Shown here: positions 1-10,122 of the stretch, piece by piece
Position numbering within the stretch: the first letter of the stretch is position 1
Layout of the letters: every line of letters starts with the position of its first letter
Assembly: GCA_026770025.1 (NCBI GenBank)
Contig: JAMXDE010000003.1
Span: 2,914,001-2,978,000 of the forward strand
DNA length: 64,000 bases
Direction: 5' to 3'
Origin: Craspedostauros australis
Lineage: Eukaryota > Bacillariophyta > Bacillariophyceae > Mastogloiales > Achnanthaceae
Made by a program: the position numbers and the translations under genes
Notes under the pieces: generated by a model
Seen by the model: only the letters and a program-made list of their open reading frames with translations
What the model was told of the DNA's origin: nothing
Database searches by the model: none

Positions 1-546
1 TCGTCGTCAGCATCATCGACATGTTCCAAGTCTGATTCATCGCAAGAGCAATTACGGAAACACAGTCCAAAGAGACTCAAGTTCAGCATGACGATCGAAA
101 CAAGCGCACAGGCCACCGAGCCGGAATTCGCCAAACTCGATCACTCCAATCCCACGCATGCCAATCGCATGCAATCGCGACAACGCCAGATCCTCAAGGG
201 CAAGAACACCATCGGGTACGAGGAGTACCGCCAGCGGGTTCCCAAGGAGCAGCGTCTATCACGGTCGATGAAGACGCCCTCCACGCCGGATCATACGTTG
301 GAAATTCCCAACAAGCGATGGGCGGGGATGGTGCGCGCTTGGTAAGTGCATTGCTTGATACTATGGAGACGTGGAATACCGAACTGTTGTGTACGTGCCG
401 ATGTGCATGCGCTGGCGCATGTAAGATCCATTCTCACGCACCCTACTCGTCTGTCCATTCATTCACTAAACCTATCCATTTCATTCCATCTCGCAGGCGT
501 CGTGCACTGCATGACTACGATCCAGAAGATGTGGATATGGAACAGG

Positions 547-561
547 TAGCACCAAACCCAC
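547..561. repeat. Left target-site duplication of the retrotransposon
   Basis: The 15 bases TAGCACCAAACCCAC lie in SLBP coding sequence directly before the element and recur at 9253-9267 directly after it. The first two bases of the right copy could also belong to the TTA tail, so the duplication is 13-15 bases. Confidence 0.9.
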
Positions 562-664
562 ACACAGTCCTGTGACTCTTCCACTGTTGATGACGTACGT
601 AGGACCAGTACAAAAACTTTTACGTAGAACACGTAGAAACACTACTAGCACAAAGTTGTTGACA

Positions 665-3073
665 ATGGTGCGCACAGACGACCAAAACGATGTTGGCAAA
701 GCCAACCAGACCCCTCGAAAGCAATCGACAATGGGACGAGGACGTTCAGGAAGAGGAGGCCGTCAGGCCCGTGGTAAAGGCGCTCATGGGGGAGGCCGAG
801 GAGGGAAGAGGCAGGCCAGAGACTCACCGACCAAAAAGTCTCCAAAAAAGGGTGCGATCCAAAACGAGAACCGTTGGATTTGGAGCCACCAGCACGAAAG
901 AAGCTGGGGAGACATCCTCAGAGAGAGAAACTTGATGACCCGCGGAACAGAGCCGTTCACTGCAACCACCGGTGAAGATGGAGCGCTTGACGAGTCGATC
1001 GCCTTCGTGAGAGAGATGAGCGACGAGCTAGCAGACGGAGCAACCTTGGAACAATGGAAGGTGCTCTTTGAGGACGCGTACGATAACAAATTACCAGCGG
1101 AATCCAACCTGCAGGTGATCCAAGTCATGGTGCGGTTGGTGGCCACTTCGAACATCTTCTCGTCCTCAATGTGGAAATTGGGACAAATCAAAGCCACACA
1201 CGAGACATCGGCTTGGATCGCCGCCCGAGTGGTGTTCATGCAAGTGAAAGGAATCCGGTTCGACGACGACGAGGACAAGGATGAAGCGCAAGCAACCTCC
1301 CCGAACCCGTCTTCGAAGAAGAAGTCGCGCAAGCCACGCAGGAAGGTCATGGCGTACCCACGGAAGGCCCCACAGGCCAGGGAACTTCAGAGCGTAAACG
1401 ACGTCTTGAGCGACTTCCACAAAACGTTCTTCGACGTGCGTCTACCGATGTCCAGGGAGGGCAGCGAAACCCCATTGGTGCAAGTCATCGCGAGCCTCAA
1501 CGCCCTCAGAGCATTCATCTTCCGTGCGGACTCTAAAGCGCAAATTCTGGCGTGGCGGAAAAGCAAAGAACTACGGCCCTGGACGGTAGCAGATGTGGCC
1601 TGGACAAACAGGGAGACACTGAAACAGTTCGTGGAAAGTCTATACGCCCGGACTGGGTTCATGACTTACACCCGCATCTGGGTGGCCCACAAACAAGACC
1701 TGGACGTGTTCGAGGACGACGGCACCCTGGCAGCAGCTGCGATTTCCTTCCGCAAGTCCGACATCCAAGAACACAATGTCGTCGCGGCAGGTTGGCTGTT
1801 TGGAAGCCATAGCTCCATGAACACCGACGACCTTGCTGAAGTGATCAACGTCAATGAGCTGGTGAAAAACCAATTCGTGGTTCAGCTTCGGGTGAGGGAA
1901 ATCCAGCTGGTCAGAAGGCGCGGCCGCAGACCAGACACGGACGACTTCCGGAACCGACCCAGGGCGACCCACATCATGTGCGGGGAATCCAAGGCAAGGG
2001 TGTGTCGCGTGGCGATGAAGGAGATGTTCAATCACAGAGCGGACACCGTCCGTCTCTTGGGAAAGCAGATGCGTTTCATGCCAGATGCCCTTGACCAGAG
2101 ATTCCACCATCCTCCGTCGGAACTCGCAAACCTGAGCTCGATGGTGGCGCACCAAGTGGCGTTCGAGAAGAAGATGATGTCTCAAGGCGTCTACTCCATC
2201 ATGCAGCTGGATGTCGAAGTGCCTATCTGGAACCTCACACTCCGCGAGGTGGTCATGAACCTGCGCTCCTTTGAAGACCCGGACTACACACTATTTGTGT
2301 CAGTGGACACGGACAAAGCGGACCGCAACAGGACCTTCTTTGTGTTCCATCCCAAACGACAAGTGGAGGCCAGAGAGCTGATCTCGAAGCTCCCATTTTT
2401 CTGCAGCAAGAAGCTCGATCACAAGTGCCAAGGCTGGTTCACACCAGAAGCCTGGGCGCAAAACGAGTTCTACGACGTGGACTGGGAAACTGGACTTGTG
2501 AGAAGCAAAGAGGAACTCGAAATGGGACAGCTAGCGCAGGCAGGAGCACACTTCCTGGATCTGGATGAAGAAGAGATGATCGGCCTAACTGCGGCAGATG
2601 TCGGGTGGGAAGGCTACGTCGACGAGAACGGAAAAATGAAGCCCGTTCCGCTTCTGAAATTTGAAGTGGAAATGACGTCGAACCCCAGAATCCAAAACGG
2701 AGACAACGGTACGGTGGCAACCTTTGCGACGGCCACAGTAGCGCAGCAATCGGCACACGTAGGCACGGCAATCGCCAACACGGCGAGAAACAAGTCGGCC
2801 AATCCGCGGCGATTCGCAGCAGACCCATCGGCGAAGACAGACTTCGATGTGGATAACCCGGGCATCAGCATTCCTGAAGGCGAAGAGAGTGAGTCAGACG
2901 ACGGAGAACTATCCATGGCGGCGGGAACAGATGGCAAAGAAAGCAGTGCGACCTCGAGTGAGGACGACGAGAGCGATGATGAGGAGCAGAGTGTGGAGGA
3001 CATGGAAACCGAAGATCCAATGGACACCGAACAAACCAAACAGGCAGGCGCAGACGCCGCACGAGTCGAGTAA
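665..3073 (+). CDS. LINE ORF1 protein, RGG-rich, probable RNA-binding
   Basis: About 803 residues from the ATG at 665, chosen because it has A at -3 and G at +4; an in-frame ATG at 590 has a poorer context. The N terminus is very basic and Gly/Arg-rich ('GRGRSGRGGRQARGKG', then Lys/Ser/Pro-rich), typical of RNA binding. The middle is a folded-looking region without a CCHC knuckle or other motif I recognise. The last 100 residues are strongly acidic (runs such as 'GEESESDDGE', 'SSEDDESDDEE'). By position this should be the chaperone/particle protein of the element, but the fold is not one of the well-known ORF1 types, so the role is inferred from context only. Confidence 0.75.
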   Translation: MVRTDDQNDVGKANQTPRKQSTMGRGRSGRGGRQARGKGAHGGGRGGKRQARDSPTKKSPKKGAIQNENRWIWSHQHERSWGDILRERNLMTRGTEPFTATTGEDGALDESIAFVREMSDELADGATLEQWKVLFEDAYDNKLPAESNLQVIQVMVRLVATSNIFSSSMWKLGQIKATHETSAWIAARVVFMQVKGIRFDDDEDKDEAQATSPNPSSKKKSRKPRRKVMAYPRKAPQARELQSVNDVLSDFHKTFFDVRLPMSREGSETPLVQVIASLNALRAFIFRADSKAQILAWRKSKELRPWTVADVAWTNRETLKQFVESLYARTGFMTYTRIWVAHKQDLDVFEDDGTLAAAAISFRKSDIQEHNVVAAGWLFGSHSSMNTDDLAEVINVNELVKNQFVVQLRVREIQLVRRRGRRPDTDDFRNRPRATHIMCGESKARVCRVAMKEMFNHRADTVRLLGKQMRFMPDALDQRFHHPPSELANLSSMVAHQVAFEKKMMSQGVYSIMQLDVEVPIWNLTLREVVMNLRSFEDPDYTLFVSVDTDKADRNRTFFVFHPKRQVEARELISKLPFFCSKKLDHKCQGWFTPEAWAQNEFYDVDWETGLVRSKEELEMGQLAQAGAHFLDLDEEEMIGLTAADVGWEGYVDENGKMKPVPLLKFEVEMTSNPRIQNGDNGTVATFATATVAQQSAHVGTAIANTARNKSANPRRFAADPSAKTDFDVDNPGISIPEGEESESDDGELSMAAGTDGKESSATSSEDDESDDEEQSVEDMETEDPMDTEQTKQAGADAARVE

Positions 3074-3404
3074 AAAAAAAAAAAAAAAAAACAGAAAGAT
3101 CCATCAGGAAGGAGCCACGACGGAAAATCGAGCAACAGCAATAACAAGACACCGATCGAAACAACGGCAACATAACAACGAGACGAAGGCAAGGCAACTC
3201 ACAGCTGCAAAGATAGTAGGCCAAGGAAACGAACGAATACAATACGGCATCATCGAAGCATAACGTACCGCGTCAGAGAGCATCAACAACAGTTGTAACA
3301 ACACTGGCATCAACATCAGGCTCACGCGACAGCAACGGCAACATCGACAGCATCAACAACAACAACGATAACATAACAATAACAACGATAGCACCACGAA
3401 CAAC

Positions 3405-3438
<34 letters not shown>

Positions 3439-3676
3439 ATAACAACAATACCAACAACTACGACAACAACCACCACCAACGACCACCGACACCGCCGCCC
3501 ACATAGGCAACGACGACACCATCAACGAAAACAACAACGGTGGCATCAACGATACCGACACCAACAAGGTCAGAGTCGAACCGGAAGGATTGTGACCACA
3601 GAACCAACAATCAACACAACACCATCAGTGCCAAGGCTTCGGTGACCCGGTTCCACTGAGTACCGGAGACAACACC
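3074..3676 (+). other. CAA-rich inter-ORF spacer of the LINE
   Basis: Between the ORF1 stop and the ORF2 start. It begins with 20 A's that overlap the TAA stop (3072-3091) and then becomes almost free of G/T pairs, with long CAA/ACAACG runs, densest at about 3340-3480. Such a leader is predicted to be unstructured. It carries stops in every frame, so ORF2 is not translated by simple readthrough. Confidence 0.8.
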
Positions 3677-6600
3677 ATGACAGACCAGGAGGCGCTTGAT
3701 GCAGCAAGTAGGCTAAACGATGCTTGCGGGGATCCGATGACGGAGAAGGCTAAGGCGACGATCCGCATTGTGTACCAAAACGTAGCCCAGCTACCCATTC
3801 ACACGTACCAGCAGAAGAACGAGGAAATCTTCGGGTTCATCAAATCGAGCGACTTGGACATGCTATGCATGGCAGAAACCAACATACGTTGGGATCACGC
3901 ACGACCGCACGACCAGTGGGCAGAGCGATCCAGACGACAGCTACCCCGATCCAAACACTCCTTTGCCTACAACACACACGAAGACAAAAGAGACCCGCGA
4001 CTGTACGGAGGCGCAGGGGTGGTCGTAACGGCGCAAATGGCCGCACGCACATTCCAAACTGGAACCGATGAGAGTGGTATGGGTCGGTGGTGTTGGACTC
4101 TCACGGAAGGGAAAGGCACCAAGAGATTGCGAGTCATCGCAGCCTATAGGCCATGCCGGTCTACCGAGGGAGCCACCACGGTCTGGGCACAACAAACGCG
4201 AGTACTGCACGAGACCGGAAGAGAAGAGGACCCGCACGAAGCCTGGATCACAGACATAACCGTCGAGATACACAAGTGGAAAGCGGAGGGCGACACCATT
4301 GTACTAGGAGTGGACCTGAATGACGACGTCATGGACAGCCCTACCGCCAAACGCCTCGAGGCCGCAGGGTTGCGAAACACGGTACAGAAACGGATAGGAC
4401 GAGACCTATCTCGCCGTGCAACACAACAACGCAACCGCAGTGGAATTCCTATCGACGCGATATTCGCCTCTGAAGGAGTCATTCTGGAGAAAGCCGGCTA
4501 CCTGGAGTTTGGTGCAGCGATCCCGTCCGATCACAGAGCGGTGTGGATCGACATCAGCTTCGATCAGGTATTGGGAACAGGTATCAAACCCGTTCGCAAG
4601 TCCACACCACGCCGTCTTGTGCTGAGTGATCCCCGAGTTATGCAACGGTACAATGATGCGCTTCTAGAAGAATACGGAAGACACAACATCCTTGACCGCA
4701 CACAGAAGATGTGGCTCACAGCCAAGACCCAAGGGTGGAGACTGACTCACGACCAACGCCGTCAATACGACAAGCTTCTGACTCAAACATACGAGATCCG
4801 CCGACACGCGGAGAAGGGATGTCGCAAGCTGAAGATGGGAGGGGCCGCCTGGTCTCCAGAACTGCAACACGCAAGGAACGTGATAAAACACTGGTCCCTG
4901 GAGGTCAAACACCTGGCAGGGGTCAAGGTCAGCTCGTCGCTCCGGTGCCGCACACGGAAGCTGGTGGGACTGGAGGTAGGGGAGACTCTGCCTCAGGCAC
5001 AACAACGCCGATCGGAGGCATACACCACATACTACAAGCAAAAGAAGGACCACGAGAAGGCCCGCCAAGAGTTTCTGGTACAGCTAGCCAGGCAACGACA
5101 CGACGCCCATGAGCAGGAATATGAAGCGGCATTGCAATCCCTGATGAATCGAGAGAAACAACGGGAACAAGCGGGACGCCTTCGAGCTGTGTTTGGGCAA
5201 GACAAGTCGATGACGACGAAGGTCTTATTCACGGATGACGAAGGCCGATTGCAGGAATGCACGGAACAACACGACATCGTCACAGCGTGCATAAGGGAAA
5301 ACAAACGACGATTTTCCCAAGCAGACCAGACCCCTTGCATGACGGGCCAGACGAAAAGGATCATGGACCGGATTTGGAACCCGGCACTGGAGACACAACT
5401 TGTCAACGCGCAGGGATCCACCCCAGAAGTGCCGGATCCTATGACTCATGCCCTGCTGCAGTCCTTGCAACCCATTGCACAAGACAAGGAGGAACTTACG
5501 ACAGAGGAGCACATTCGGGCATGGAAACGACAGACGGAACTGACGAACTCAGAACCGAGCACGCCGCACTTCGGACACTACAAAGCAGCGATGTCTGTCA
5601 AGAGCCTAGCAGACGCCGATATGATGTTGAGAGACATTCCGTACCAAACAGGCCACTCGCCGAGACCATGGCAACGGATCACCGACGTCGAGATACTGAA
5701 GAAGGCGCAAGTCTTCAACATAGAGAAGATGAGGACCATACAATTGATGGACGCGCAGTTCAATCTGAACAACAAAAGACTTGGACGACAAATGATGCAA
5801 ACTGCGGAGAAAGCAGGATGGCTCTCGGGATTCCAATTTGGTAGCCGCAAATGCAGGTCGGCAATCAGCGCAGCGCTGAACAAGCGTATCAGCATCGACC
5901 TGGGTTTCCAGCGGAAAGTGGCGGTCTCATTCTGCTCCAACGACGCGAAATCCTGCTACGACAGGATAGTACCAAACTTCGCGGCGACGGTGATGATGGC
6001 GGCCGGAGCGAACAGATCGGCGACGAGAAGCATGTTCAAGACGCTCCGAGACGCAAAGCACCACATCAGCACCGCCTACGGAGTGTCGGATAGATCATAT
6101 GGTCGCGGCGCGGATTGCCAGATGCACGGCATTGGCCAAGGGAACGGGGCAGGACCGGCTATTTGGGCGGTCATCAGTTCCGTCATGTTTAATGCCATGG
6201 GCCTCCTTGGTCATGACTCGCCGCTACAGACCCCTGACGAGCAGACGATTTCAATTCTGGGATCAGCCTTCGTGGACGACACGGACCTAGTGAGGCTGGA
6301 AACAGGTGGCACAGTGACGGCAGACACGGAAGCTTTCAAGGCGATGGTACAAGACTGGAGCAAGCTGCTGCACGTTACCGGCGGTGCTCTCGTGCCGAGT
6401 AAGTCCGCCTGGTGGGCGATGCAACCGGAATTCATTTCAGGGCAATGGACGTGGCAAGACGCCAACCCGTTGACCATCATCAATATCAACGATGGACAAG
6501 GCGCAGCAGCGGAAATACCATACAAACCAATGGACCAGCCACTCTTCACGTTGGGGGTGTTCATCGACTTCGACGGGAATCAAGAAGCGCAGGCTGACAG

Positions 6601-9145
6601 ACTCCGCAAGAAAGCAGAAGAATTTGGGGGACGCATGCGGACGGCTAAGATTTCTCCAGCCGACGCAAGATCTGCCCTCACGCTGCGGTTCATGAAGACG
6701 ATCGAATACGCGCTTCCAATGGTTCAGCTTACTCGGCTACAATGGCGACGGATCATGGCCCCGGCGCTGCTCGCAGCACTCCCGAAAATGGGGGTGTCCA
6801 GGAACTTCCCGAGAGACTTGGTATATGGTACGACGTCACTGGGCGGGCTGGGAATCATCAACCCAGCCAATATGCAGTTGATCTCGCAGGTCCAGCTGGC
6901 ATTCGACGAAGTCCATCGTGGCACTCAAACCGGGGAAATGATCAAGTGCTCTATTCTGGCCTTGAAAGAGGAGCTGGGAGTGGAGCGATCCCTGTTCCGG
7001 TACTCACACAAGGCCATAGGACACTGCGCCACGAGTTGCTGGGTCACCGGACTCTGGCAGCAGCTTCACGACACCAGCATAGACATACTCGAAACCACGA
7101 AGTCGGCGACTCGCCAGCGGAGAGGTGACAAGTTCTTGATGGACATCTGGCTAAGCCAAGGTGTGAAAGGAGCTCAGTTATACCATCTGAATATGGTGCG
7201 TCAGAAGCTGGGTGTGATACGAATGTCGGACATCACGTCGGCTAACGGAACGAGAATACTGGCGGAGGCGCATGACGGAATCGCCGCGTCGACCCTGCCC
7301 AATCAATGGGCGAGCCAACCTGACCGCCTCCCGAGCGGCTGGTGGAAGGAATGGCAGCGGTGGTGCAAATTCATGTGCTTCCGAGGCTTGACGCTCCACC
7401 AACCCCTGGGCAGGTGGCACAGCGATGATAGGACCTGGCGGTGGTGGAAGCTACCGTACACAGATGTGATCTTTGACATGGCTACTCGTCCAATCCAGCG
7501 ATACAGGCAGCGTCTCACCAGCCGGACCCGTCGACAGCGATTCACTAGGGCTGGACACGTCGAGGTGCTCCCAACGGGGGCCAAGCGCGTGTCTGTCACG
7601 ATGATTGAAACGGGAATCGAGTGGGATGGCCACGTGGGCCTGGCTGAGCCGAGCGACGAGCCCTCGGAAGGCTACAACCCGGTCGAGCAGCTGCAGGGGG
7701 ACCTACAGCCTCATGACGCAGTAAGGGCGGCCAGACGTGGAAAGCTACTGGTGGTGAGTGACGGTTCGTTCAAGGATTTCCGAGGGACTTCGTCATCGAT
7801 ACTGTTTGACGCCGAGTCCAACGCCAGCATGAGCTGCAACACCTTTGTTCCAGGACCCAGAGAAGTACAAAGCGCCTACAGAAGCGAACTGGCAGGTGTA
7901 TGGGCGTCTCTGGCAGTCATATCCAGGATGCCAGGGCTGGACGAGGACTGCGTGATTACGCTGGCCTTGGACGGTAAACAGGCCATGCAACGAGCGCAGG
8001 AGGACGAGCTCCGCCCACACCAACGAGACTGGGACGTGCTCACCGAGATTCGGAAGCTTCGGCGCCAGATTCGGGCCACCCTAAAATGGGAATGGGTCAA
8101 AGGTCACCAGGATGATACTGGGAAGACGCTGACCACCCTGGAGCGGCTCAATGTGATTGTCGACGACAATGCTAAGCGGTTTTGGGTTGAGACAGCACAA
8201 CGCCGAATGGTGAAAAGATGGAGCACGAGCACTGACAGGTGGCGTTTACGTCTCCGAGACACGGATGCCTCGCATGTGGACAAGCACGCATTGAACGAGA
8301 TACTACAGGCGGCGGAAGCTGCCACTTATTGGTCATCGAAGTTTCAGTGGGAGGACGAACAGGCCGCAGCGGTGGACTGGCATACGTACAGGTCAACGAG
8401 GTCGGCCAAAAAGAGCAAGACGATGGTCACCTTCATGTCCAAGTGGTCCTCGGGTTTCATCGGTGTCAACAAGAAATTGCATCAGATGGGACAGCGACCC
8501 ACGGCGAAGTGCCAATTCTGTCCCCACGAGGAAACGACGGAACACGTGCTGCAGTGCCCGGAACACCAGGAAGCTTGGCAGGACTCCACGGCCGATCTGA
8601 TCGCTACCATGGTGAGAATTGGTACGGCCCCGCGACTGGTCCAGAACATGCGAGTGGGGCTAGTGCGGTGGAGACGGAAGTTGAGAACGGATGGACCTCA
8701 GAGCGCGATAGGTTGGTATCCTCTGCTAGCAGGCTTCCTACACAAGGATTGGGTACGGACGCAGAGGCAGTGGATGACGACGCACGAGTGCTTTTTCCCG
8801 GACGCTAGGGCATGGGCAGGAGAGGTAATCCGGTGGATCTGGAAAGTACCTTGGACGATATGGACGGCGAGAAATGCGAAAGTGCACGACGGGGATCAGC
8901 ACCCAACTACGCAGGAATTGCGCAGGCAGGTGCGCCGGATAACCCAGAGTGCCAGCCAAGACATGACAGCGTCAGAACTGCAGCTCTTACGAGACGGACG
9001 CAACATCGAGTACGGCACCGAAACCCAAATGCGACAATGGGTGCATTCGATGACGGCAGTACAGGCCGCAGTCAAAGCCCGACGACGGTCTCGCTCCATG
9101 CAAGCGGAACGACAGGCCATGGCAACGTGGCTAGGCCTGGATTGA
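3677..9145 (+). CDS. LINE ORF2: APE-type endonuclease, reverse transcriptase, RNase H, CCHC finger
   Basis: 1822 residues without a break. Residues about 30-295 form an exonuclease-endonuclease-phosphatase domain: 'QNVAQLP', 'AETNIRW', 'AAYRP', 'GVDLNDD' and the 'SDHRAVW' signature. The reverse transcriptase (about 590-1000) shows 'NDAKSCYDRI' (first catalytic Asp, about 754), 'GQGNGAGPAIW' (about 818) and 'FVDDTDL' (about 864) in place of the usual F/YADD. RNase H (about 1355-1500) has the D-E-D-D set: 'SDGSF', 'SELAGV', 'LALDGKQ', 'VDDNAK'. Near 1612 'CQFC...EHVLQC' resembles the C-terminal CCHC finger of many LINEs. The protein nicks target DNA and copies the element RNA at the nick. All visible catalytic residues are present, so it may be active. 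Confidence 0.95.
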   Translation: MTDQEALDAASRLNDACGDPMTEKAKATIRIVYQNVAQLPIHTYQQKNEEIFGFIKSSDLDMLCMAETNIRWDHARPHDQWAERSRRQLPRSKHSFAYNTHEDKRDPRLYGGAGVVVTAQMAARTFQTGTDESGMGRWCWTLTEGKGTKRLRVIAAYRPCRSTEGATTVWAQQTRVLHETGREEDPHEAWITDITVEIHKWKAEGDTIVLGVDLNDDVMDSPTAKRLEAAGLRNTVQKRIGRDLSRRATQQRNRSGIPIDAIFASEGVILEKAGYLEFGAAIPSDHRAVWIDISFDQVLGTGIKPVRKSTPRRLVLSDPRVMQRYNDALLEEYGRHNILDRTQKMWLTAKTQGWRLTHDQRRQYDKLLTQTYEIRRHAEKGCRKLKMGGAAWSPELQHARNVIKHWSLEVKHLAGVKVSSSLRCRTRKLVGLEVGETLPQAQQRRSEAYTTYYKQKKDHEKARQEFLVQLARQRHDAHEQEYEAALQSLMNREKQREQAGRLRAVFGQDKSMTTKVLFTDDEGRLQECTEQHDIVTACIRENKRRFSQADQTPCMTGQTKRIMDRIWNPALETQLVNAQGSTPEVPDPMTHALLQSLQPIAQDKEELTTEEHIRAWKRQTELTNSEPSTPHFGHYKAAMSVKSLADADMMLRDIPYQTGHSPRPWQRITDVEILKKAQVFNIEKMRTIQLMDAQFNLNNKRLGRQMMQTAEKAGWLSGFQFGSRKCRSAISAALNKRISIDLGFQRKVAVSFCSNDAKSCYDRIVPNFAATVMMAAGANRSATRSMFKTLRDAKHHISTAYGVSDRSYGRGADCQMHGIGQGNGAGPAIWAVISSVMFNAMGLLGHDSPLQTPDEQTISILGSAFVDDTDLVRLETGGTVTADTEAFKAMVQDWSKLLHVTGGALVPSKSAWWAMQPEFISGQWTWQDANPLTIININDGQGAAAEIPYKPMDQPLFTLGVFIDFDGNQEAQADRLRKKAEEFGGRMRTAKISPADARSALTLRFMKTIEYALPMVQLTRLQWRRIMAPALLAALPKMGVSRNFPRDLVYGTTSLGGLGIINPANMQLISQVQLAFDEVHRGTQTGEMIKCSILALKEELGVERSLFRYSHKAIGHCATSCWVTGLWQQLHDTSIDILETTKSATRQRRGDKFLMDIWLSQGVKGAQLYHLNMVRQKLGVIRMSDITSANGTRILAEAHDGIAASTLPNQWASQPDRLPSGWWKEWQRWCKFMCFRGLTLHQPLGRWHSDDRTWRWWKLPYTDVIFDMATRPIQRYRQRLTSRTRRQRFTRAGHVEVLPTGAKRVSVTMIETGIEWDGHVGLAEPSDEPSEGYNPVEQLQGDLQPHDAVRAARRGKLLVVSDGSFKDFRGTSSSILFDAESNASMSCNTFVPGPREVQSAYRSELAGVWASLAVISRMPGLDEDCVITLALDGKQAMQRAQEDELRPHQRDWDVLTEIRKLRRQIRATLKWEWVKGHQDDTGKTLTTLERLNVIVDDNAKRFWVETAQRRMVKRWSTSTDRWRLRLRDTDASHVDKHALNEILQAAEAATYWSSKFQWEDEQAAAVDWHTYRSTRSAKKSKTMVTFMSKWSSGFIGVNKKLHQMGQRPTAKCQFCPHEETTEHVLQCPEHQEAWQDSTADLIATMVRIGTAPRLVQNMRVGLVRWRRKLRTDGPQSAIGWYPLLAGFLHKDWVRTQRQWMTTHECFFPDARAWAGEVIRWIWKVPWTIWTARNAKVHDGDQHPTTQELRRQVRRITQSASQDMTASELQLLRDGRNIEYGTETQMRQWVHSMTAVQAAVKARRRSRSMQAERQAMATWLGLD

Positions 9146-9239
9146 GTATAATCTCGACAGCTCGCTCGAAGCTAGGTCCTACGGGGCCGGCGACGGCGAG
9201 GGTAAAGCCTTATGGCACATCTCTGATGTAATCACTGAG

Positions 9240-9254
9240 TTATTATTATTATTA
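9240..9254 (+). repeat. (TTA)5 3' tail of the LINE
   Basis: Five TTA units end the element and run into the right target duplication. A trinucleotide tail in place of poly(A) is known from I-factor-like and related LINEs. Confidence 0.85.
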
Positions 9255-9267
9255 GCACCAAACCCAC
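9253..9267. repeat. Right target-site duplication of the retrotransposon
   Basis: Second copy of TAGCACCAAACCCAC. SLBP coding sequence resumes immediately after it, in frame with the codons left of the element. Confidence 0.9.
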
Positions 9268-9431
9268 GACGCAACCTTTTCGAAGTCGCATCCCAACCGC
9301 AAGATCATGCCCCCATGGAGGAAGACCAAGATGTAGCAATGAAGGAATTGGAGCATTGCGACACGCGGCGTCGTATATGCGACTTCAATTGGGCGGATGT
9401 GGACAGCGATGACGATGATGAGCTTTTGTGA

Positions 9432-9683
9432 GCTCTGCGACGGCGCAATCAATCAATCGTTCATTATGGAAGGCTGTCTTTCAAATGATAAGCATGGAAA
9501 GGGGAAGGTGGAGTAAACGTAGAGGAATCCTGTACAATAGCAACGACAATACTCTGCTCTACTGTGCTCTGTTCTGCTCTCTCCCTTCTTGCTTTGCAGG
9601 AGAGGTACTTCAGATGCGCGTTCTCCATTTCAGCGCTTCTACGTGTACATTGGAACGTCGCATGTCCAGTTGACAACAGCAGC

Positions 9684-9714
<31 letters not shown>

Positions 9715-10122
9715 GCCACTGGTCTTATGTACGTCATGATTTGATACTGTTGGCTCTTTCTCTATTGTTTGTTTTTTCCGTTTGCTTCATATTGATACAC
9801 TTGTGCTGTCAGTAACATGAGATGGAACATCTTCGTTGCTGGCAAAGGTCGAAGCTATCGACCACCGGCAGTATACATTCCATCGTACTTGTCTCCTCCC
9901 TCACTTCTGTTCGTCGAATTCAGTATGCGAGCATCTCTTTGCGAGAGCAAGCACGCCACCATCCTGCGACGAGCCAGCGATCATTGAGATTCATCAACCA
10001 TTCCCTCCTTCACCGGAGAGACGTTCATTCAAAATATGTAAATCTTTGTAGTCGTTTTGAAAACCCCAATTGCAGTGCATCTACAAGTGTGTTCGCCCAA
10101 TTGCTGCTGCAGCAGCAGTCTC
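9432..10122. other. Intergenic, SLBP to SNU13 (convergent ends)
   Basis: Holds the 3' UTRs of two convergent genes and a CAA microsatellite at about 9680-9713. Short open frames here have no recognisable content. Confidence 0.6.

Larger units (their letters stand above)
562..9252 (+). mobile_element. Full-length non-LTR (LINE) retrotransposon, two ORFs
   Basis: An 8.7-kb element with a short 5' leader (562-664), ORF1 (665-3073), a 0.6-kb CAA-rich spacer (3074-3676), ORF2 with endonuclease, reverse transcriptase and RNase H (3677-9145), a short 3' UTR and a (TTA)n tail instead of poly(A). No terminal repeats are seen. It is bounded by a 13-15 base target duplication, as expected of target-primed reverse transcription. 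Both frames are intact over 803 and 1822 codons, so the insertion looks recent and possibly still competent. The APE endonuclease plus RNase H layout fits the I/R1/Tad side of the LINE tree, but I cannot place the clade without a tree. Confidence 0.93.
1..9431 (+). pseudogene. SLBP: Histone mRNA stem-loop-binding protein gene, 5' partial, split by a retrotransposon
   Basis: SLBP binds the 3' hairpin of replication-dependent histone mRNAs and drives their processing and translation. The frame is open from base 1, so the N terminus lies outside. The first visible exon ends at 341; an intron (342-496, GTAAGT...CAG) restores a Trp codon, and coding resumes at 497. The RNA-binding domain is recognisable: 'RQILKGKNTIGYEEY', 'VPKEQR', 'KTPSTP', then 'RALHDYDPED' across the intron. 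The gene is then interrupted at 562 by a retrotransposon. After the element, 9268-9431 continues the same frame for 54 codons and ends in an acidic tail 'VDSDDDDELL'. As it stands the protein stops at 573-575 after four foreign codons (HTVL), keeping the RNA-binding domain but losing the C terminus. Family call sure; functional state of this allele unknown. Confidence 0.88.

Noticed and set aside
3072-3091. A20 run after LINE ORF1, as the 3' end of a processed gene copy
   Set aside because: No flanking duplication here; the run lies inside an element that continues into ORF2 with its own tail and target duplication.
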